64,000 nucleotides of DNA from Semisulcospira habei (lineage: Eukaryota > Mollusca > Gastropoda > Semisulcospiridae). Positions 18,620-29,824 of this stretch are shown here, piece after piece. Every line of letters starts with the position of its first letter. Within the stretch, counting starts at the first letter, position 1. The stretch covers positions 160,341,609-160,405,608 of the forward strand of contig BTPG01000002.1 of assembly GCA_036245525.1 (NCBI GenBank), given 5' to 3'. The notes beneath the pieces are model-generated. The model was not told the DNA's origin, did no database searches, and saw only the letters and a program-made list of their open reading frames with translations. The translations under genes and the position numbers were made by a program.

Positions 18620-18775
18620 ATGTCGGGGAAAGGTGACGGAGATGCTGCCGGGGCAGATGCTGTTCCTGCGCCGATTGCGTCGAGCAGCCAAGCAGAAGAC
18701 AAGAACGGCAAGGCAAATGCAAATGGCCAGGATGTAACACTGTACTATTTTCCAACGTCATTTTCTTCACAGAGG
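18620..18775 (+). CDS. GDAP1: GDAP1-like gene, exon 1
   Basis: GDAP1 is a glutathione-S-transferase-fold protein, tail-anchored in the outer mitochondrial membrane in animals and linked to mitochondrial dynamics. Exon 1 has ATG at 18620, a low-complexity Gly/Ala/Asp leader of about 35 residues, then VTLYYFPTSFSSQR, matching the first beta strand and SFSSQ motif of GDAP1. The donor AGG|GTAAAC follows 18775 at phase 0. The family call depends on all three exons together. Confidence 0.85.
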
Positions 18776-19161
18776 GTAAACGTGCATTTTTTTTTTTTTT
18801 TTACGACTCGCAGTGTAAAAAATAAGGGCATTTGTATGGTTTTTTTTTTTATATACGAAATACTGTATTGCAAGTGTTATTTGGTCCAATTCGACAACTT
18901 CCATTGCACGTCAGTTTCGGTCTTGCATGAACGAGAGATAATTACAGGCAAACTAGATGGAAACGTCCAGGTCAAGTGACCCTTACGGTATAATTTAGCT
19001 CATTTTTCAATCTCGCCTAGTCGGTCCCATGTTTCACTTGTGATCAGTATGTTATGCTTACATGCGTGTGTTTACTTAAATATCAGTTCCATTTGCGACA
19101 GCCTTCAGTCTTGAAGGCTGATTCAGATTTCCCTACATTCCAGAAAGCCGAATTTAAGCTC

Positions 19162-19192
<31 letters not shown>

Positions 19193-19744
19193 TTGTTTTT
19201 GGTACAGGCCTGTGTGTTTTCCATCTGCAAGAGGCTGGGATTTTCCCAACACCCTGCTGTTGCAGGGTTTCGTGAGAATTTATGGCTGTTGCTTGCATGG
19301 GTCAGCCACAATTAGGCATCTTCTGTTTGAAATCCTCATCCATGGTTAAAACTTAAATCTACATCTAAATAGTGAACCTTTTTGTGACATAAGTATTAAC
19401 TAATAATTGCCCCTCCACCATAGTGGGACATACTTATAGCCTGTGGATCTCAGTTACATCAATTTTTGGGACTGTCAGCCATGAATTCTGTGAATCGACT
19501 GCGATAGATCAAGGGTGGTTACTGTTTAGCATGGTGCAGAAGCTATCTTCTTTAATTGTGTAGCTCTTTGCCTAGGCATGGTGGCTGCAGCCTCCGCAAG
19601 ACAATTTCCCCATAGCACATTATGGAAGGTGAGATCCATCCAACCAAGGTTCACTTGCAGTGCATGTGCTTGGCTATTTTTAGTGCTGAATGTGTCATTA
19701 CAAGCCATTACTTGACAAGCGCACCGTATCCAGAAATTAACTCT

Positions 19745-19977
19745 TTAACCCATATCATACTGAGGCTAAAACAAGTAAAAGCTTGAAATTTGTACACAGC
19801 CATATGCGAGCTACATTATAGTACTTACAGATAAGGATATAGACCAATGGCTTTAGTTCAAGGGTGGTGCCAGAATAGCTTGGCACCTACATGCGCCAAG
19901 CTATTCTTGCACCACCCATGAACTATTTTAGTCAAACTTATTTCACACACTGGTGTATTCCGAATGATAAGGGTTAA
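19745..19977. mobile_element. TTAA-bounded MITE with H1 hairpin (subfamily b)
   Basis: This 233-bp element has ends TTAACCCATATCAT and ATGATAAGGGTTAA. It carries an H1 hairpin at 19853-19927. An inverted relative with the same ends and interior lies at 45169-45383. The termini resemble piggyBac-type ends (TTAACCC). It lies in GDAP1-like intron 1. Confidence 0.75.
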
Positions 19978-20047
19978 TACTTTTAATAGAATTACTTAGT
20001 AGTAAAGTACATAATACAGAAAAGCTATTTCGTAGTTGGTAATGAGT

Positions 20048-20259
20048 TTAACTCATTCAGCCCCGACACACCACAGCAAGATATGGCTTGACCATGATAG
20101 TTCAAGGATGCTCCAGAATAGCTTGGTGCCAACAGGCGCCAAGCTATTCTGGCACCGCCCATGAACTATCATGGTCAATCTGTCTCCTGAATTGTAACGC
20201 AGTCCTCAGAGGGCAACTCCTAAATGTGGGTATTTCATACCTGGGGTGCAATGAGTTAA
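20048..20259. mobile_element. TTAA-bounded MITE with H1 hairpin (subfamily a)
   Basis: This 212-bp element has ends TTAACTCATTCAGCCC and GGGGTGCAATGAGTTAA. The hairpin spans 20089-20178 including TTGACCATGATAGTTC and its complement. It is the same length and flank sequence as the copy at 4397-4608. Confidence 0.78.
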
Positions 20260-20427
20260 GGGTCAGGTACCAAAGGTAGTCTTCAGTTTAGTCCCAAAGC
20301 AGATGGCACTATGCTTTCGCACTGACAGCTAGGATTCAATTGTCAGGACTGCACTCATTTTCATACACATAGGTCAGCAGACAGTTAAAGCATAAGAGGT
20401 AAATTGATAGAGAGTACAACTCATTGG

Positions 20428-20498
20428 GTGAACCCCTTTGTGCATACAGCCACCTAAACTGTTCACAGTACTGTTGGCTGTAATGCACAAGGGGGTTA
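20428..20498. repeat. Foldback element AACCCCTTTGTGCAT...ATGCACAAGGGGGTTAA
   Basis: The arms AACCCCTTTGTGCATACAGCC and its near complement GGCTGTAATGCACAAGGGGG flank a short GTTCACAGTAC centre. It resembles part of the repeat at 21055-21117 (CAGCCACCAATACTGTTTAC). Confidence 0.65.
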
Positions 20499-20556
20499 AA
20501 CTGCATGAAAGCATATAAATCACAGAGTGATTATTTGTCCATATGTATCTGTCTAG

Positions 20557-20749
20557 GTGCTGCTGGCAGCCTTCGAAAAAGACATTGTGTTCAAGCCGCG
20601 TCTGGTCAGCCTGTTCCATGGACAGCACATGGAGCCATGGTATGTGAAGCTGAATCCAGAGGGGACCCACATACCAGTGCTGGTGCATGAAGACACTGTT
20701 ATTAACAACCCGGAAGACATCATCAACTACATCGATACGCTTGGCACAG
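20557..20749 (+). CDS. GDAP1: GDAP1-like gene, exon 2
   Basis: The acceptor GTCTAG precedes 20557 and the donor GTGGGT follows 20749. The exon reads VLLAAFEKDIVFKPRLVSLF, then MEPWYVKLNPEGTHIPVLVH and DTVINNPEDIINYIDTLGT. EPW.(x)LN..G..PVL.H...I......I..YI is the thioredoxin-like N-terminal half of the GDAP1 GST domain, with the cis-Pro (IPVL) visible. It joins exon 1 in phase 0 and leaves phase 1 for exon 3. Confidence 0.9.
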
Positions 20750-20771
20750 GTGGGTAAACCTGCAGTCAGCA

Positions 20772-20852
20772 TTAACTCTTTTGAGACGTGTCGCATCTGG
20801 ATTCGCGGCCTAAGGCCACGAATCCAGATGCGACACGTCTCAAAAGTGTTAA
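20772..20852. repeat. 81-bp near-perfect palindrome bounded by TTAA
   Basis: TTAACTCTTTTGAGACGTG through GGATTCG folds on CGAATCC through CACGTCTCAAAAGTGTTAA with a short GCGGCCTAAGGCCA centre. It lies 23 bp into GDAP1-like intron 2, very close to the donor. Confidence 0.85.
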
Positions 20853-21118
20853 CCCCTTCCCTGCCTCTGGACACATTTTGAGTTTCTGAAATCTGTGTTA
20901 AATCAATGCCAAAGAACTTCATCTAAGGAACAAAGTGGGGTCAGCAAGAGGCAGAGATCCACATGAGCCCCCGCAACTGCGGGGGCTCATGAGGATCTAC
21001 GCCTCTTGTATTTGGGTTCAGCTTGTTGTGTTCCGACAGTCAAGTTACTAAGTCCCATGTGCATGCAGCCACCAATACTGTTTACAGTACCTGTGGCTGC
21101 TGGCACGAGGGGGTTATA
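20849..21118. mobile_element. Candidate MITE with TTAACCCC ends carrying an H2 hairpin
   Basis: The left end TTAACCCCTTCCCTGCC and the right end GGCACGAGGGGGTTATAA are roughly inverted. Inside lies the H2 hairpin at 20945-21008: AAGAGGC...GAGCCCCCGCAACTGCGGGGGCTC...GCCTCTT. Confidence 0.5.
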
Positions 21119-21295
21119 ACTCTTCACAACAGTTTCTTTTCAGAGCAAGCAGATTTTACAGGAAGCAGATGGTCTTCAGGCCTTCGTTATCCTAGGAAGA
21201 AAAAGGCCTTGGGCCCATTTTGGTTGCAGTTAGCCTGCGCATGCTTGTGCACAGGTCAGCTGTGGACTACAACAGCCTGAGTGTCTTTGTTTTCT

Positions 21296-21489
21296 CAAAA
21301 CACATTACCGATGGTATTACACTTAGGAATGGCTCTTAGCTGGCCTAATTTTAGCCAAATTTTGGTTGTGTCCGTATAAGGGGGTGTTGGCAGGAGTGGG
21401 GCGCCATAGACTATGCCAAACCCGAATAGCCTCCCCTTACTCACATCCGGTACAAGATTACCCAGCATACCCCAGTTTTAGTTCTTAGC
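21296..21489. repeat. Left inverted terminal repeat of DIRS 3
   Basis: It starts TTTGTTTTCTCAAAACACAT, then ACCGATGGTATTACAC, and ends near CCCCAGTTTTAGTTCTTAGC. It is the reverse complement of 27904-28080. Confidence 0.9.
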
Positions 21490-22206
21490 TGGCAGAAGTA
21501 GGTTGTGTCTGTTCGAGCTCCGCTTTGGTTCTTGGCCGGTCGTTTCGACCTTGACTGTTAGTTCGTTGGGACTTGAACTGTGGAGATGGTGGCGTGACTG
21601 GGGGTAGTAGTGCTCACGCTGTGCCGCCTCGTCGACCTGTGTGTTCTACGGGCCTACGGCTTGTACCATGGAGACTGTGACTGGCGGCTTCCGGACGCTG
21701 CTTCGGCCTGCGCTCCGAACCGGTCGGGCTGTGTGGCGTGCTGTTACGATATGGTGATACGTGGGTTTGCTCCTTTTTTCCGCCATGGCCAGGTAAGATC
21801 TCGGTGAATGCCCTCGACCGGCGCCCTTGGGTGGGAAGGAGCGCCGAGCGTCGGCACGCGCTGTACACTCGTTTGATTCGACTACATATTCAATTATGTC
21901 CGATTCGCCAGCGCGCGCGCGTTGTTATTGCGTGACCTTAGAGGCCACGCTCGCTCTTTCATCTTGTACCCTCTTGTTGCAGTAACTAGGTTCGGATCTG
22001 CACGATGTGTGGCGACTTTCAGGGCCCCTCGGACGAGCATGCGGAGGGCCTTCCCTGAGCAGGAGGCAAGTCGACCCGCACTGGTGAGGTGTCCGCCTCA
22101 TGACTGGAAGAGAGATGGTTAACGCTGGGGGGGCTTACCTCCGTTTGCGTCCTACTCAGAGGTCGGCCGACAGTGATGTCCAAGCTAACAAGGAGGGACC
22201 CACGTC

Positions 22207-23065
22207 AGGAACAGGGACTTCGTTGTCCCGCACAGAGATAGGGACTTCGTTGTCCCGCAGAGAACGTTCGACGTCTCAAGTCAGAAACAGGGACTTCGCT
22301 GTCCCGCACAGAGATAGGGACTTCGTTGTCCCGCAGAGAACGTATGACGCCTCAAGTCAGAAACAGGGACTTCGTTGACCCGCACAGAGATAGGGACTTC
22401 GTTGTCCCGCAGAGAGCGTACGACGCCTCAAGGCAGGAACAGGGACTTCGTGGTCACGCACAGAGATAGGGACTTCGTTGTCCCGCAAAGAGCGTACGAC
22501 GCCTCAAGTCAGGAACAGGGGCTTCGTTGTCCCGCACAGAGATAGGGACTTCGTTGTCCCGCAGAGAGCGTACGACGCCTATCCGAGATCGCCAGGCATT
22601 GATGTCCGAGTTTACAAGGTGCGACCCAAGTCAGCAGCAGGGACTTCGTTGTCCCGCAGAGAGCGTACGACGCCTATCAGAGACCGCCGGGCATTGATGT
22701 CCGAGATGAACAAGGTGGGTCCCAAGTCAGAGGCAGGGACTTCGTTGTCCCGCAGAGAGCGTACGTTGCCTATCAGAGATCGCCGGACACTGATATCAGA
22801 GTGTAACAAGGCGAAACCCAAGTCCGAAGCAGGGACTTCGTGGTCCCACAGAGAGCGTACCACGCCTATCAGATCGCCGGGCAGTGACACCTGGCAGGGA
22901 CAAGCTGGGACCCAAGTCAGAGCAGTGGCTTTGTTTCCCCACAGAGAGCGTACCACGCCTATCAGATCGCCGGGCAGAGACGCCTGACAGCCACAAGGTC
23001 GGACCCAGGGCACAAGCAGTGGCCTTGCTGTCCCACAGAGAGCGTGCGACGCCTATCGGAGATCG
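22207..23065 (+). repeat. Tandem repeats with GGGAC-TTCGTT-GTCCC hairpins in DIRS 3 leader
   Basis: From 22207 to about 22570 a 76-bp unit repeats 4-5 times, each with two copies of GGGACTTCGTTGTCCC. From 22570 to 23065 a related unit of about 96-100 bp repeats about five times with AGAGAGCGTACGACGCCTAT. DIRS 4 has a shorter related stretch (34390-34850). A reading frame stays open through it (Ser/Arg-rich, such as GTSLSRRERTTP), but that follows from repetition and is not evidence of a protein. Confidence 0.85.
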
Positions 23066-24279
23066 TGGCCACGGAAGCAGTGGCTTGGTTGCCACTTCCC
23101 TCATACGAAAGTAATAAGTCGTGGCTGATTCTCTGTTTGTCTATTGACAAGGGGTATTTACCTAAATATTACTAAATTGCGTTGCTACCTTAGTGGCTTG
23201 GTTGCCCAGACCTGTTTACCATACACATTCGGCGTATTGAAGTACACTATTTTGCTTGGGGTACACATACATGTGCACGTTATACACAAATACACATTTT
23301 GGAGAAACTGACAACTCACTGGCTTGTGAATAATACACATGTGAGTCCAAAGTACACTTTTAGTCAGTTGAAAGTACACTGACTGCACCCAGGGGGTAAC
23401 CAGGTCGGCAAGTTGTCACTCAGAGAGCGGTCGGCGTCTTTCAGAGCTCGCCTGTCAGAGACGCCCAAGAGTAACAAAGGGGACCCCAATCAGAAGCAGT
23501 GCCTTGCTGTCCCACAGAGAGAGTATGTCGTCTGTCAGAGATCGCCGGACAGAGATGCCCAAGTGTTTTAAGGTGGGACCCAGGTGGTCCCGGACCTGTA
23601 AAGCACAAGATACCTTGTTCTGGGCTCTGGTCAGCAGGAGAGGTAGCTGACAACCTCTACTTGCATGGCTAAACCAATGATTCTTCCACCGGCCCGGGAC
23701 CCGGCCTCAAGAGTGACCCGCTCCACTGTCCTTCCGCAGGCCAGAGTGGACAAACAGCAGGTGGACAGAGCATCAAGGTGGGGCCCATGTCAACGGCAGT
23801 GACCTAGGCGCCCCGGCCCAGTAAGCTTGTAGTCACTGACTGCGGAGGGCTGGCGTCGGCTACCGTACCTACGATGCTTCCAGTCCCGGGCCAGACAAGT
23901 CATAAACGGACATGCAGAAGCGACTGCTCGGCTTCTCAGGCGCTGGACAGTGTCTAGTGTCTGTGAGAGCATGTGGGCGCGGTAGCAAACACGTATGAGT
24001 ATGTACGTTTATCGTGGTGCGCGACACAGGGGTTAAAAGGTTGCTTTCCCAGCGGCTCAGCGGTTCGCCAGGCCGCTGGGGCGCGACACCTCTTATCCTT
24101 CCAAGGTTAGGTTCCTGGAACCTCTAATCCGATTTCTTTGCTTTGGGCAATAGAGATGAGAAAACAGAGGGGTATTCTGTCTCCCATATTTTAATCTAAT
24201 TCAATAACTTGATTATCCCTTAAGGGCTATTACAATCAAATTGTGCTCATGCATTAAGCATTGATTAATTTAATTTTTC

Positions 24280-26400
24280 TTATTATTAGGTTGGGCGCCC
24301 TCGCCCGGGCTGCTCACCAGTTTTTTATGGCTTGTGGCGACCGCAAGGGCTACAGGACCACTGCACTTCGCACTGCAGGATCCCGGCTCGGTGATATTGG
24401 GCCACGCCTCGCGCCGACCATGCAGACGAGAGCCGCTCTAGATGCAGTGCAGAAGAGACGATCTCACGATGGGATCCGGGTTCCGGCGTTCGCTCATGAT
24501 CTTCAGTTCCCCTTCGGAAGCAGGGACTCGCCTCACAGAAGCCAGGGGTACGAGAGGAACAGGAGACGCCGTCCCAGTTCCATGGCTTGCTACGCAAGGG
24601 AAAGACGGGCTCTCCGAGTTTTCGCCACCGTTCGGGGGAGCGGCCCCCTGAGACTACGTTGTTCCTTCCAAGTGCGGGGTCCGCCTTCGTTGGATCGCCG
24701 CCGGCCGGAGTTTCCCGGACTTCGGAGGGGTTGGACATCCCTTCGCCTGCGGGCGGAACATACGGTTCCCGCTGGACGCCAGAGGACGTCATTCGCCGTG
24801 GCTGGACGAGGTTAGCTTCTCTACGTCGCTACGCTCGCAGTTCCGAGAGGTCTTGCGTTCGCCGGCTACTGCGAAGATTTACAGGAGAGTCTACTCGGGC
24901 CGGGGACTACGCAGGTCCCCTCATCGCGTCCAAGCATTCAAGTCCCTGCCCCTTCTGGTCGGCTTCTGTCTCCGCTTCAGGGCGCCGGGGGAGGCGCTGG
25001 TGGCTTCAGCTGGATCCTACTTTCTTCCGCTGCCAACGGTTGCTGCGTCCGTCCTGATCGATTACGCGCGGCTGAGTGGAGAGTCGGCCACGCAGGGCAC
25101 CGCGCAGTGGAGAACTTCTTGGCCCCCTGGGCAGACCGACAAGGAGGCTTTCAAGGCCTGTCACGCAGCTGATTCACGCTGCGGGCGCCGCCGGATGTAG
25201 CAGCCTTCTTAAAACACTGTGGACCGTCAGACAGGATTGGCAGGGACCACTCTTCCGCGGAGGCGCGGTTCGTCCGAGGCACCGGATTGGGCGACTTACA
25301 TCCGAGAGACGGAGGCGGCGACGGGACGCCAGCGGCACACTCCTGTGAACGTCAGGGACAGCATACTCCAGGCGCGCGAGGGATAGAGGTCAGCGCGGGT
25401 GGAGGACTGGTCCGACAGACTTCACTGCGGACGCCGTCTTCATCGGGGGTATGCACACAGTTCAGATTAGCTCCGCCTGAGATGACTTGCGGCTAGTCGC
25501 TTCATTTCCCCGACGGGGTGCTACTCTTCGCTTGGGCCTGGCCGTAGTCAGCGGTGACCAGGCACGCTTGTCGCCTCCTTAGACGACAGCTTCGGGACCT
25601 AGCGGAAGCGTTCGCTTCCCTGGGTGGCGGCGACTTGGAGTTCCGGCAGGCTGCAGCGCCGGACCGGAGCGGATGGACTTACCCTCGGTAGCGCCTTCAG
25701 GAAGTTACCCTTTCGGCGCTGTGGATCCTGCGGCCGGGGGCGCAAGTACAGGGAGTTAGACGGGACAACTTGGCAGGAATTAGTTCCTGAGAGGTCGTTG
25801 CGCTCGGGCCTGTGGCAGTAGGGTCGACGCAGCTCTTACACTAGACGGTAGTTTGGAGCACGATCTTCGTCCTTCGACTCGACACAAGTGCCTCGTCATC
25901 TCGGCAGATACCAGACAAAGACCTGAGAGCAGCGGTGCGTCTCCAGGACCTGGGACAACTCGAGTTTCGAAGTCGTAACCAGTTGGCAAGCCGGGCGGTA
26001 GGCTGGGATCATGCCCACTTCTCCGTCGACTAGAGGGCCGACGCTACGGGACAGGTACTACGTGTTTTCTTCGCCGGGATTCCGTCGAGGATGGAGTGCG
26101 TGGTCGTCCTGTTCGAGTGGGACTCCCAGTAGACGGGAGCAGGGCAGTGTAGGAGGGACTCTCAGTCCCTTCTTCAGCTCTCTTAGGACGGATGACTTAC
26201 TAGGGGATCACCGTTCAACCTGACACCTCCTCTGCTTGGAGAAGGAGGGCGTAATTGGGAGAGGCTAGTGCGCTGGAGGCCTGCCGCGCGGGGAGGCGTC
26301 GCTGTGGCCAGATCTTCCAGCTCCACTGCTCGCCATCGAGATTGAATGCCGATTTATACGCTTGGTTGTCCGCCATTACTTGTGTTGCAGGTTGGTGGAT
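24280..26400 (+). other. DIRS 3 middle region without recognisable domains
   Basis: This is where RT and RNase H should lie. The DNA aligns to 35640-37880 of DIRS 4, yet neither copy shows YxDD, RNase H blocks or an uninterrupted frame. Longest frames (for instance 24261-24815) are Arg/Gly/Pro-rich and look like GC-driven noise. Confidence 0.5.
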
Positions 26401-26407
26401 GTAGGTG

Positions 26408-27655
26408 CGCACCCGGAGATTGGGCAGCAAGCCCTCTTCCACAGAGGCTTCCTACGGCGGCCATGGGTGCTACCGAGACAACCCGCAGACCCTCAACCAG
26501 TCGAGTTGCGAGGGTAGATGACGAGCGCTGTGTGACGGGAATGACAACCTTCTTCCTTCCGAACTGGACGAAGCCCCAGCTGGCAGGGTGCTTCCTCGGG
26601 GTTTTTCATCTCCTAAGGACGGCCCCCCTTTCACCGTTCAGGACTATCTCATCATGATCGCCGACTCCTACAGGCGATTGCGCTCATCAGACCCGGGTAG
26701 CTGCAGAACCTCACTTCAGAGGCTCCCTTCGCTTGGAATGCCCCGCTGTGCTGCGCAGGGACCAAGTTCTACCTTGGGGGCTTACGGGATCTCAACCTCG
26801 TCTGTTGGAACCCGGCACATGACGCGCCTGACGGATGTTTCAAGGAGGAGAGCTTCAGGGCAGTCCTTGACTCAACCTCCAGGCTCAGTACTATGCACGC
26901 TGTCCACACACCCGGGTGGCTGGCAGTGCCAGTCGACCGGTTCATGCTACAGCTACCTGACACATCTGCCTGGACGAGACGCGGCCTACATGACGGCGAC
27001 AGTTGTTTCGCCCTGCGCGTGTTGGGTGCCACCCGGGAGAACAGACTTCAAACCCGGTGACAGCCTTACCTCTTCCAGGGTCAGTATCCGTACGCGCTGT
27101 CGTCACACACACACAGATGGCTGGCTGTTACGGACGGAAGGCGCCGTGCAACTACTACGGTACCAGCCTTCAGGGCCAAGTCGTGGTCGCCTTGGCTGCC
27201 CTACAGTCTATGTCTGTCTGCCCGTACGAGTGTCAGATTCCACTCAGTAGCCCTGACAATAGGAACCGGTGAGAGTCTTCCGTGTGTACCTGCGCCGGAC
27301 CAAGCTGGCGCAGGGGGACGCACACACCTGTTTTCTCCCTCTGTCCACAGGTAGACGTGGTATCTCAGCCCAGACCTGCTCCTCCTGGTTCCGGGGAGTT
27401 ATCCGCCCGGCCTTCCAGGACGTTGACCTGTTGATGCCACATGTTGCACATCGCGGCGCACGAGGTCAGAGCCATGGCCGCAAGTTCCGCTGCGACAGCA
27501 CCGGTGCAGTCAAAGTCTTGTGGCGGCTATGAGATGGCGAGCGGAGTCCACTTTCGCCCGCTGCTACCTGAGGGACCTCTCCTCCCAGCGACAGATCCTC
27601 TCGCTGGTGGGAGACACCGCAGCAGCGCAACACTCCCTCCCGGCGCCCTAGGCGC
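26408..27655 (+). pseudogene. Decayed DIRS 3 tyrosine recombinase
   Basis: Pieces in several frames match the recombinase of DIRS 1. FTVQDYLIMIADSYRRL (about 26630) is the N-terminal domain, VSRRRASGQSLTQPPGS stands where the catalytic Arg box should be, and the C-terminal FARCYLRDL-type block lies at about 27550-27640. Frameshifts and substitutions are numerous. Confidence 0.75.
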
Positions 27656-27770
27656 CGCAGGTATCTTAGCTAAAATTATCGGGAGTGTGCTGCAGGAGGG
27701 CGAGTTTGTGGGCAATGTGGTTGGCAGTAGGGGCGCTATAAAGGCACCCACCTCCTCTTTGTGATTCTTC

Positions 27771-27865
27771 CTAAGTGTAATACCATCGGTAATGTGTTTT
27801 GAGAAAACAAATGAATTTTTCAATTAAAATGCATTTTTTTGAAAAATACTTACCGATGGTATTAC
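27771..27865. repeat. Internal complementary region of DIRS 3
   Basis: It joins the reverse complement of the left end (GGTAATGTGTTTTGAGAAAA) to that of the right end (TGAATTTTTCAATTAAAATG), thereby fixing both element borders. Confidence 0.9.
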
Positions 27866-27903
27866 TCGAAGGTCCCTCCCTCCGGCCCCGCTTGCCACAG
27901 TTC

Positions 27904-28128
27904 GCTAAGAACTAAACTGGGGTATGCTGGGTAATCTTGTACCGGATGTGAGTAAGGGGAGGCTATTCGGGTTTGGCATAGTCTATGGCGCCCCACTCCT
28001 GCCAACACCCCCTTATACGGACACAACCAAAATTTGGCTAAAATTAGGCCAGCTAAGAGCCATTCCTAAGTGTAATACCATCGGTAAGTATTTTTCAAAA
28101 AAATGCATTTTAACTGAAAAATTCATTT
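27904..28128. repeat. Right inverted terminal repeat of DIRS 3
   Basis: It is the reverse complement of 21296-21489 plus an outer tail ending ACTGAAAAATTCATTT. Confidence 0.9.
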
Positions 28129-28224
28129 TTGCTTACTAGGCTGATATTTGGCTCACTTGTGCAGCAAAAGTGAGTATGTTCTGGGCCAGTGGTCGTCTGT
28201 CTGCTGTTGTCCATGGTAAACTTA

Positions 28225-28870
28225 AAAGTTGGCATTTTCTTGGAGACTATTCAAGCCACAGTCTTCAAACTTGGACCAAGGATACTTTGTGGCAAAACCT
28301 TTATAAACATGCCAATTTGAGTGACCTCTCACAAAGGTCAAGCTCACTGGCTCAGGAAATAGGTAAAAAATAGCTGTACTTTGACATAATTTATTTTTTC
28401 TCAAATACTATTCACAACTTCAAACCTAAACTTGGTACAAAGATACCTGATGGTAAAACCTTTCTGTGCTTACTAATTTGGTTGATCTCTCGGAAAGGTC
28501 AAGGGTCACAAGAGCTCAGGAAATAGGTAAAAAATAGCCAAATTTGACAAAAGATGTTTTTCTCAAATACTATTCACAACTTCAAACCCAAACTTGGTAC
28601 AAAGATACCTGATGGTAAGACCTATTTATGCATACTAATTTGGATGAACCCTTGGAAAGGTCAAGGGTCATAAGAGGTCAGCAAATGTGTGTAAAATGAC
28701 AATTTTTAATAGAATTGTAGTTATTGTCAACAGTTTTGCAAACTTTTCAATCAAATTTGGCACAAAGGTAGCTGATGATGATAAGACCTTCCTATGTATA
28801 CTAATTTAGTCAACTCATCGCAAAGTTCGAGAGAAACAGGGGTTTAACATATGTGAAAACTGATTAAATT
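28225..28870 (+). repeat. Tandem repeat of about 135 bp, four diverging units
   Basis: Recurring landmarks are CAAACTTGGTACAAAGATACC, TGATGGTAA(A/G)ACCT, ACTAATTTGG and GGAAAGGTCAAGGGTCA. Similarity falls toward the right. Related DNA appears at 44690-45020 (CTTAGTACAG, GTAGCTGATAAAAAGCC, AAAGTTCAAGGGTTAAG). Confidence 0.75.
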
Positions 28871-29034
28871 TTGAGAAAACATGGATTTTGCTAGGGCAGA
28901 AGCCATCCCTTCACTTATTGTCACTAAGGTCCCACATGTAGATTGGTCATACACATGAGCCATAAGGGCTTTGCTTTTCTTGTTTTTTCATCTGCTGCTA
29001 CTGTTGATAAAGCATCAACAGACATAATATCATT

Positions 29035-29775
29035 ATGATCAAAACTTACGTGTTAAGTCATTTAACCCCATGGACACATTTCCCACATTTTGTAGATTAT
29101 TGTAACTCTTTGCTTTGTGGCTGCCCTCAGTATCTCATTGATCGCCTCCAAAAAATTCAGAACAATGCAGCCCGGCTTGTTGTGAGAGTCTGTAAGACTG
29201 AGCATGTCACACCCATCTTGAAGTCCCTTCACTGGCTACCTGTGTCCTCACGTATTCAATACAAAGTTATGTCAATCTGTTTTAACTGCCTTTCAGGCAC
29301 CGGCCCAGAATACTTGTCCTCTTTGCTGCATGTGTATACATCCTCTCGTGAGCTCCGCTCCTCTTCTGATAAACGGAAGCTGTGTGTACCTTCTGACAAA
29401 ACTAAAACATTTGGTCAGCGCACTTTTGTTTATCAAGCCCCAGTGTTATGGAATACACTTCCTCTTGAGGTCAGAAACAGTGAGTCTGTCTCTGACTTCA
29501 GGAGGTCGTTGAAAACTCACCTCTTCAAGCTTTACTTTGAATAACTGCCAGTGTTTGATGCCTTAGTTGTAGTTCTGCAATCCTCCTTGTTTAGACTGAA
29601 TGTTAATTAGAATATAAATTTTTATGTATGTATTGTTGTTTAGTTTATTGTAAAAGTGGTGTGTTCGGGCATTGTGCTTTGTTTGTTATGTGCATATGTC
29701 ATTGTATTTTATTTTTGTGTACAGATTGTAAAGCGCTTAGAGCTTTTGAGTAAGATTAAGCGCTATATAAATACC

Positions 29776-29806
<31 letters not shown>

Positions 29807-29815
29807 TTGAAGGTG
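29035..29815 (+). mobile_element. CR1/L2-type LINE 3' fragment
   Basis: An open frame from about 29085 to 29544 reads YLIDRLQKIQNNAARLVVRV, LKSLHWLPVSSRIQYKVM, FGQRTFVYQAPVLWNTLPLE and FRRSLKTHLFKLYFE, the C-terminal region of CR1/L2-like LINEs. The 3' UTR has AAGCGCTTAGAGC and AAGCGCTATATAAAT followed by (ATT)n, the usual tail of that group. The 5' part with RT is missing. Confidence 0.85.
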
Positions 29816-29824
29816 CCATCTAAC

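Larger units (their letters stand above)
21296..28128 (+). mobile_element. DIRS element 3, structurally complete, in GDAP1-like intron 2
   Basis: The element is about 6.8 kb. The left inverted terminal repeat is at 21296-21489, the ICR at 27771-27865 and the right repeat at 27904-28128. The two terminal repeats differ by about one base over 190 (an extra T near 21478). Same subfamily as element 4 (33488-43216): the leader, middle and recombinase regions align throughout. The interior has a leader with tandem repeats, a region starting GGGCGCCCTCGCCCGGG with no recognisable ORF domains, and a frameshifted recombinase. No target duplication is seen. Confidence 0.9.

Noticed and set aside
21600..22090. 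GCCATGGCCAG|GTAAGAT in DIRS 3 as a host splice donor
   Set aside because: The same sequence lies at the same place in DIRS 4 (34040), so it belongs to the element; whether the element RNA is spliced there is unknown.
22207..23065. CRISPR-like array (regular repeats with spacers)
   Set aside because: Units are contiguous tandem copies with no unique spacers, inside a eukaryotic retroelement.
22100..23150. Long Ser/Arg-rich frames as a DIRS gag
   Set aside because: The frame stays open only because the DNA is a tandem repeat. Both strands are open, unit length changes, and DIRS 4 does not keep a matching frame.
29035..29544. 169-residue frame as a host gene
   Set aside because: It is the CR1/L2-type C-terminal region with the matching 3' UTR and (ATT)n tail.
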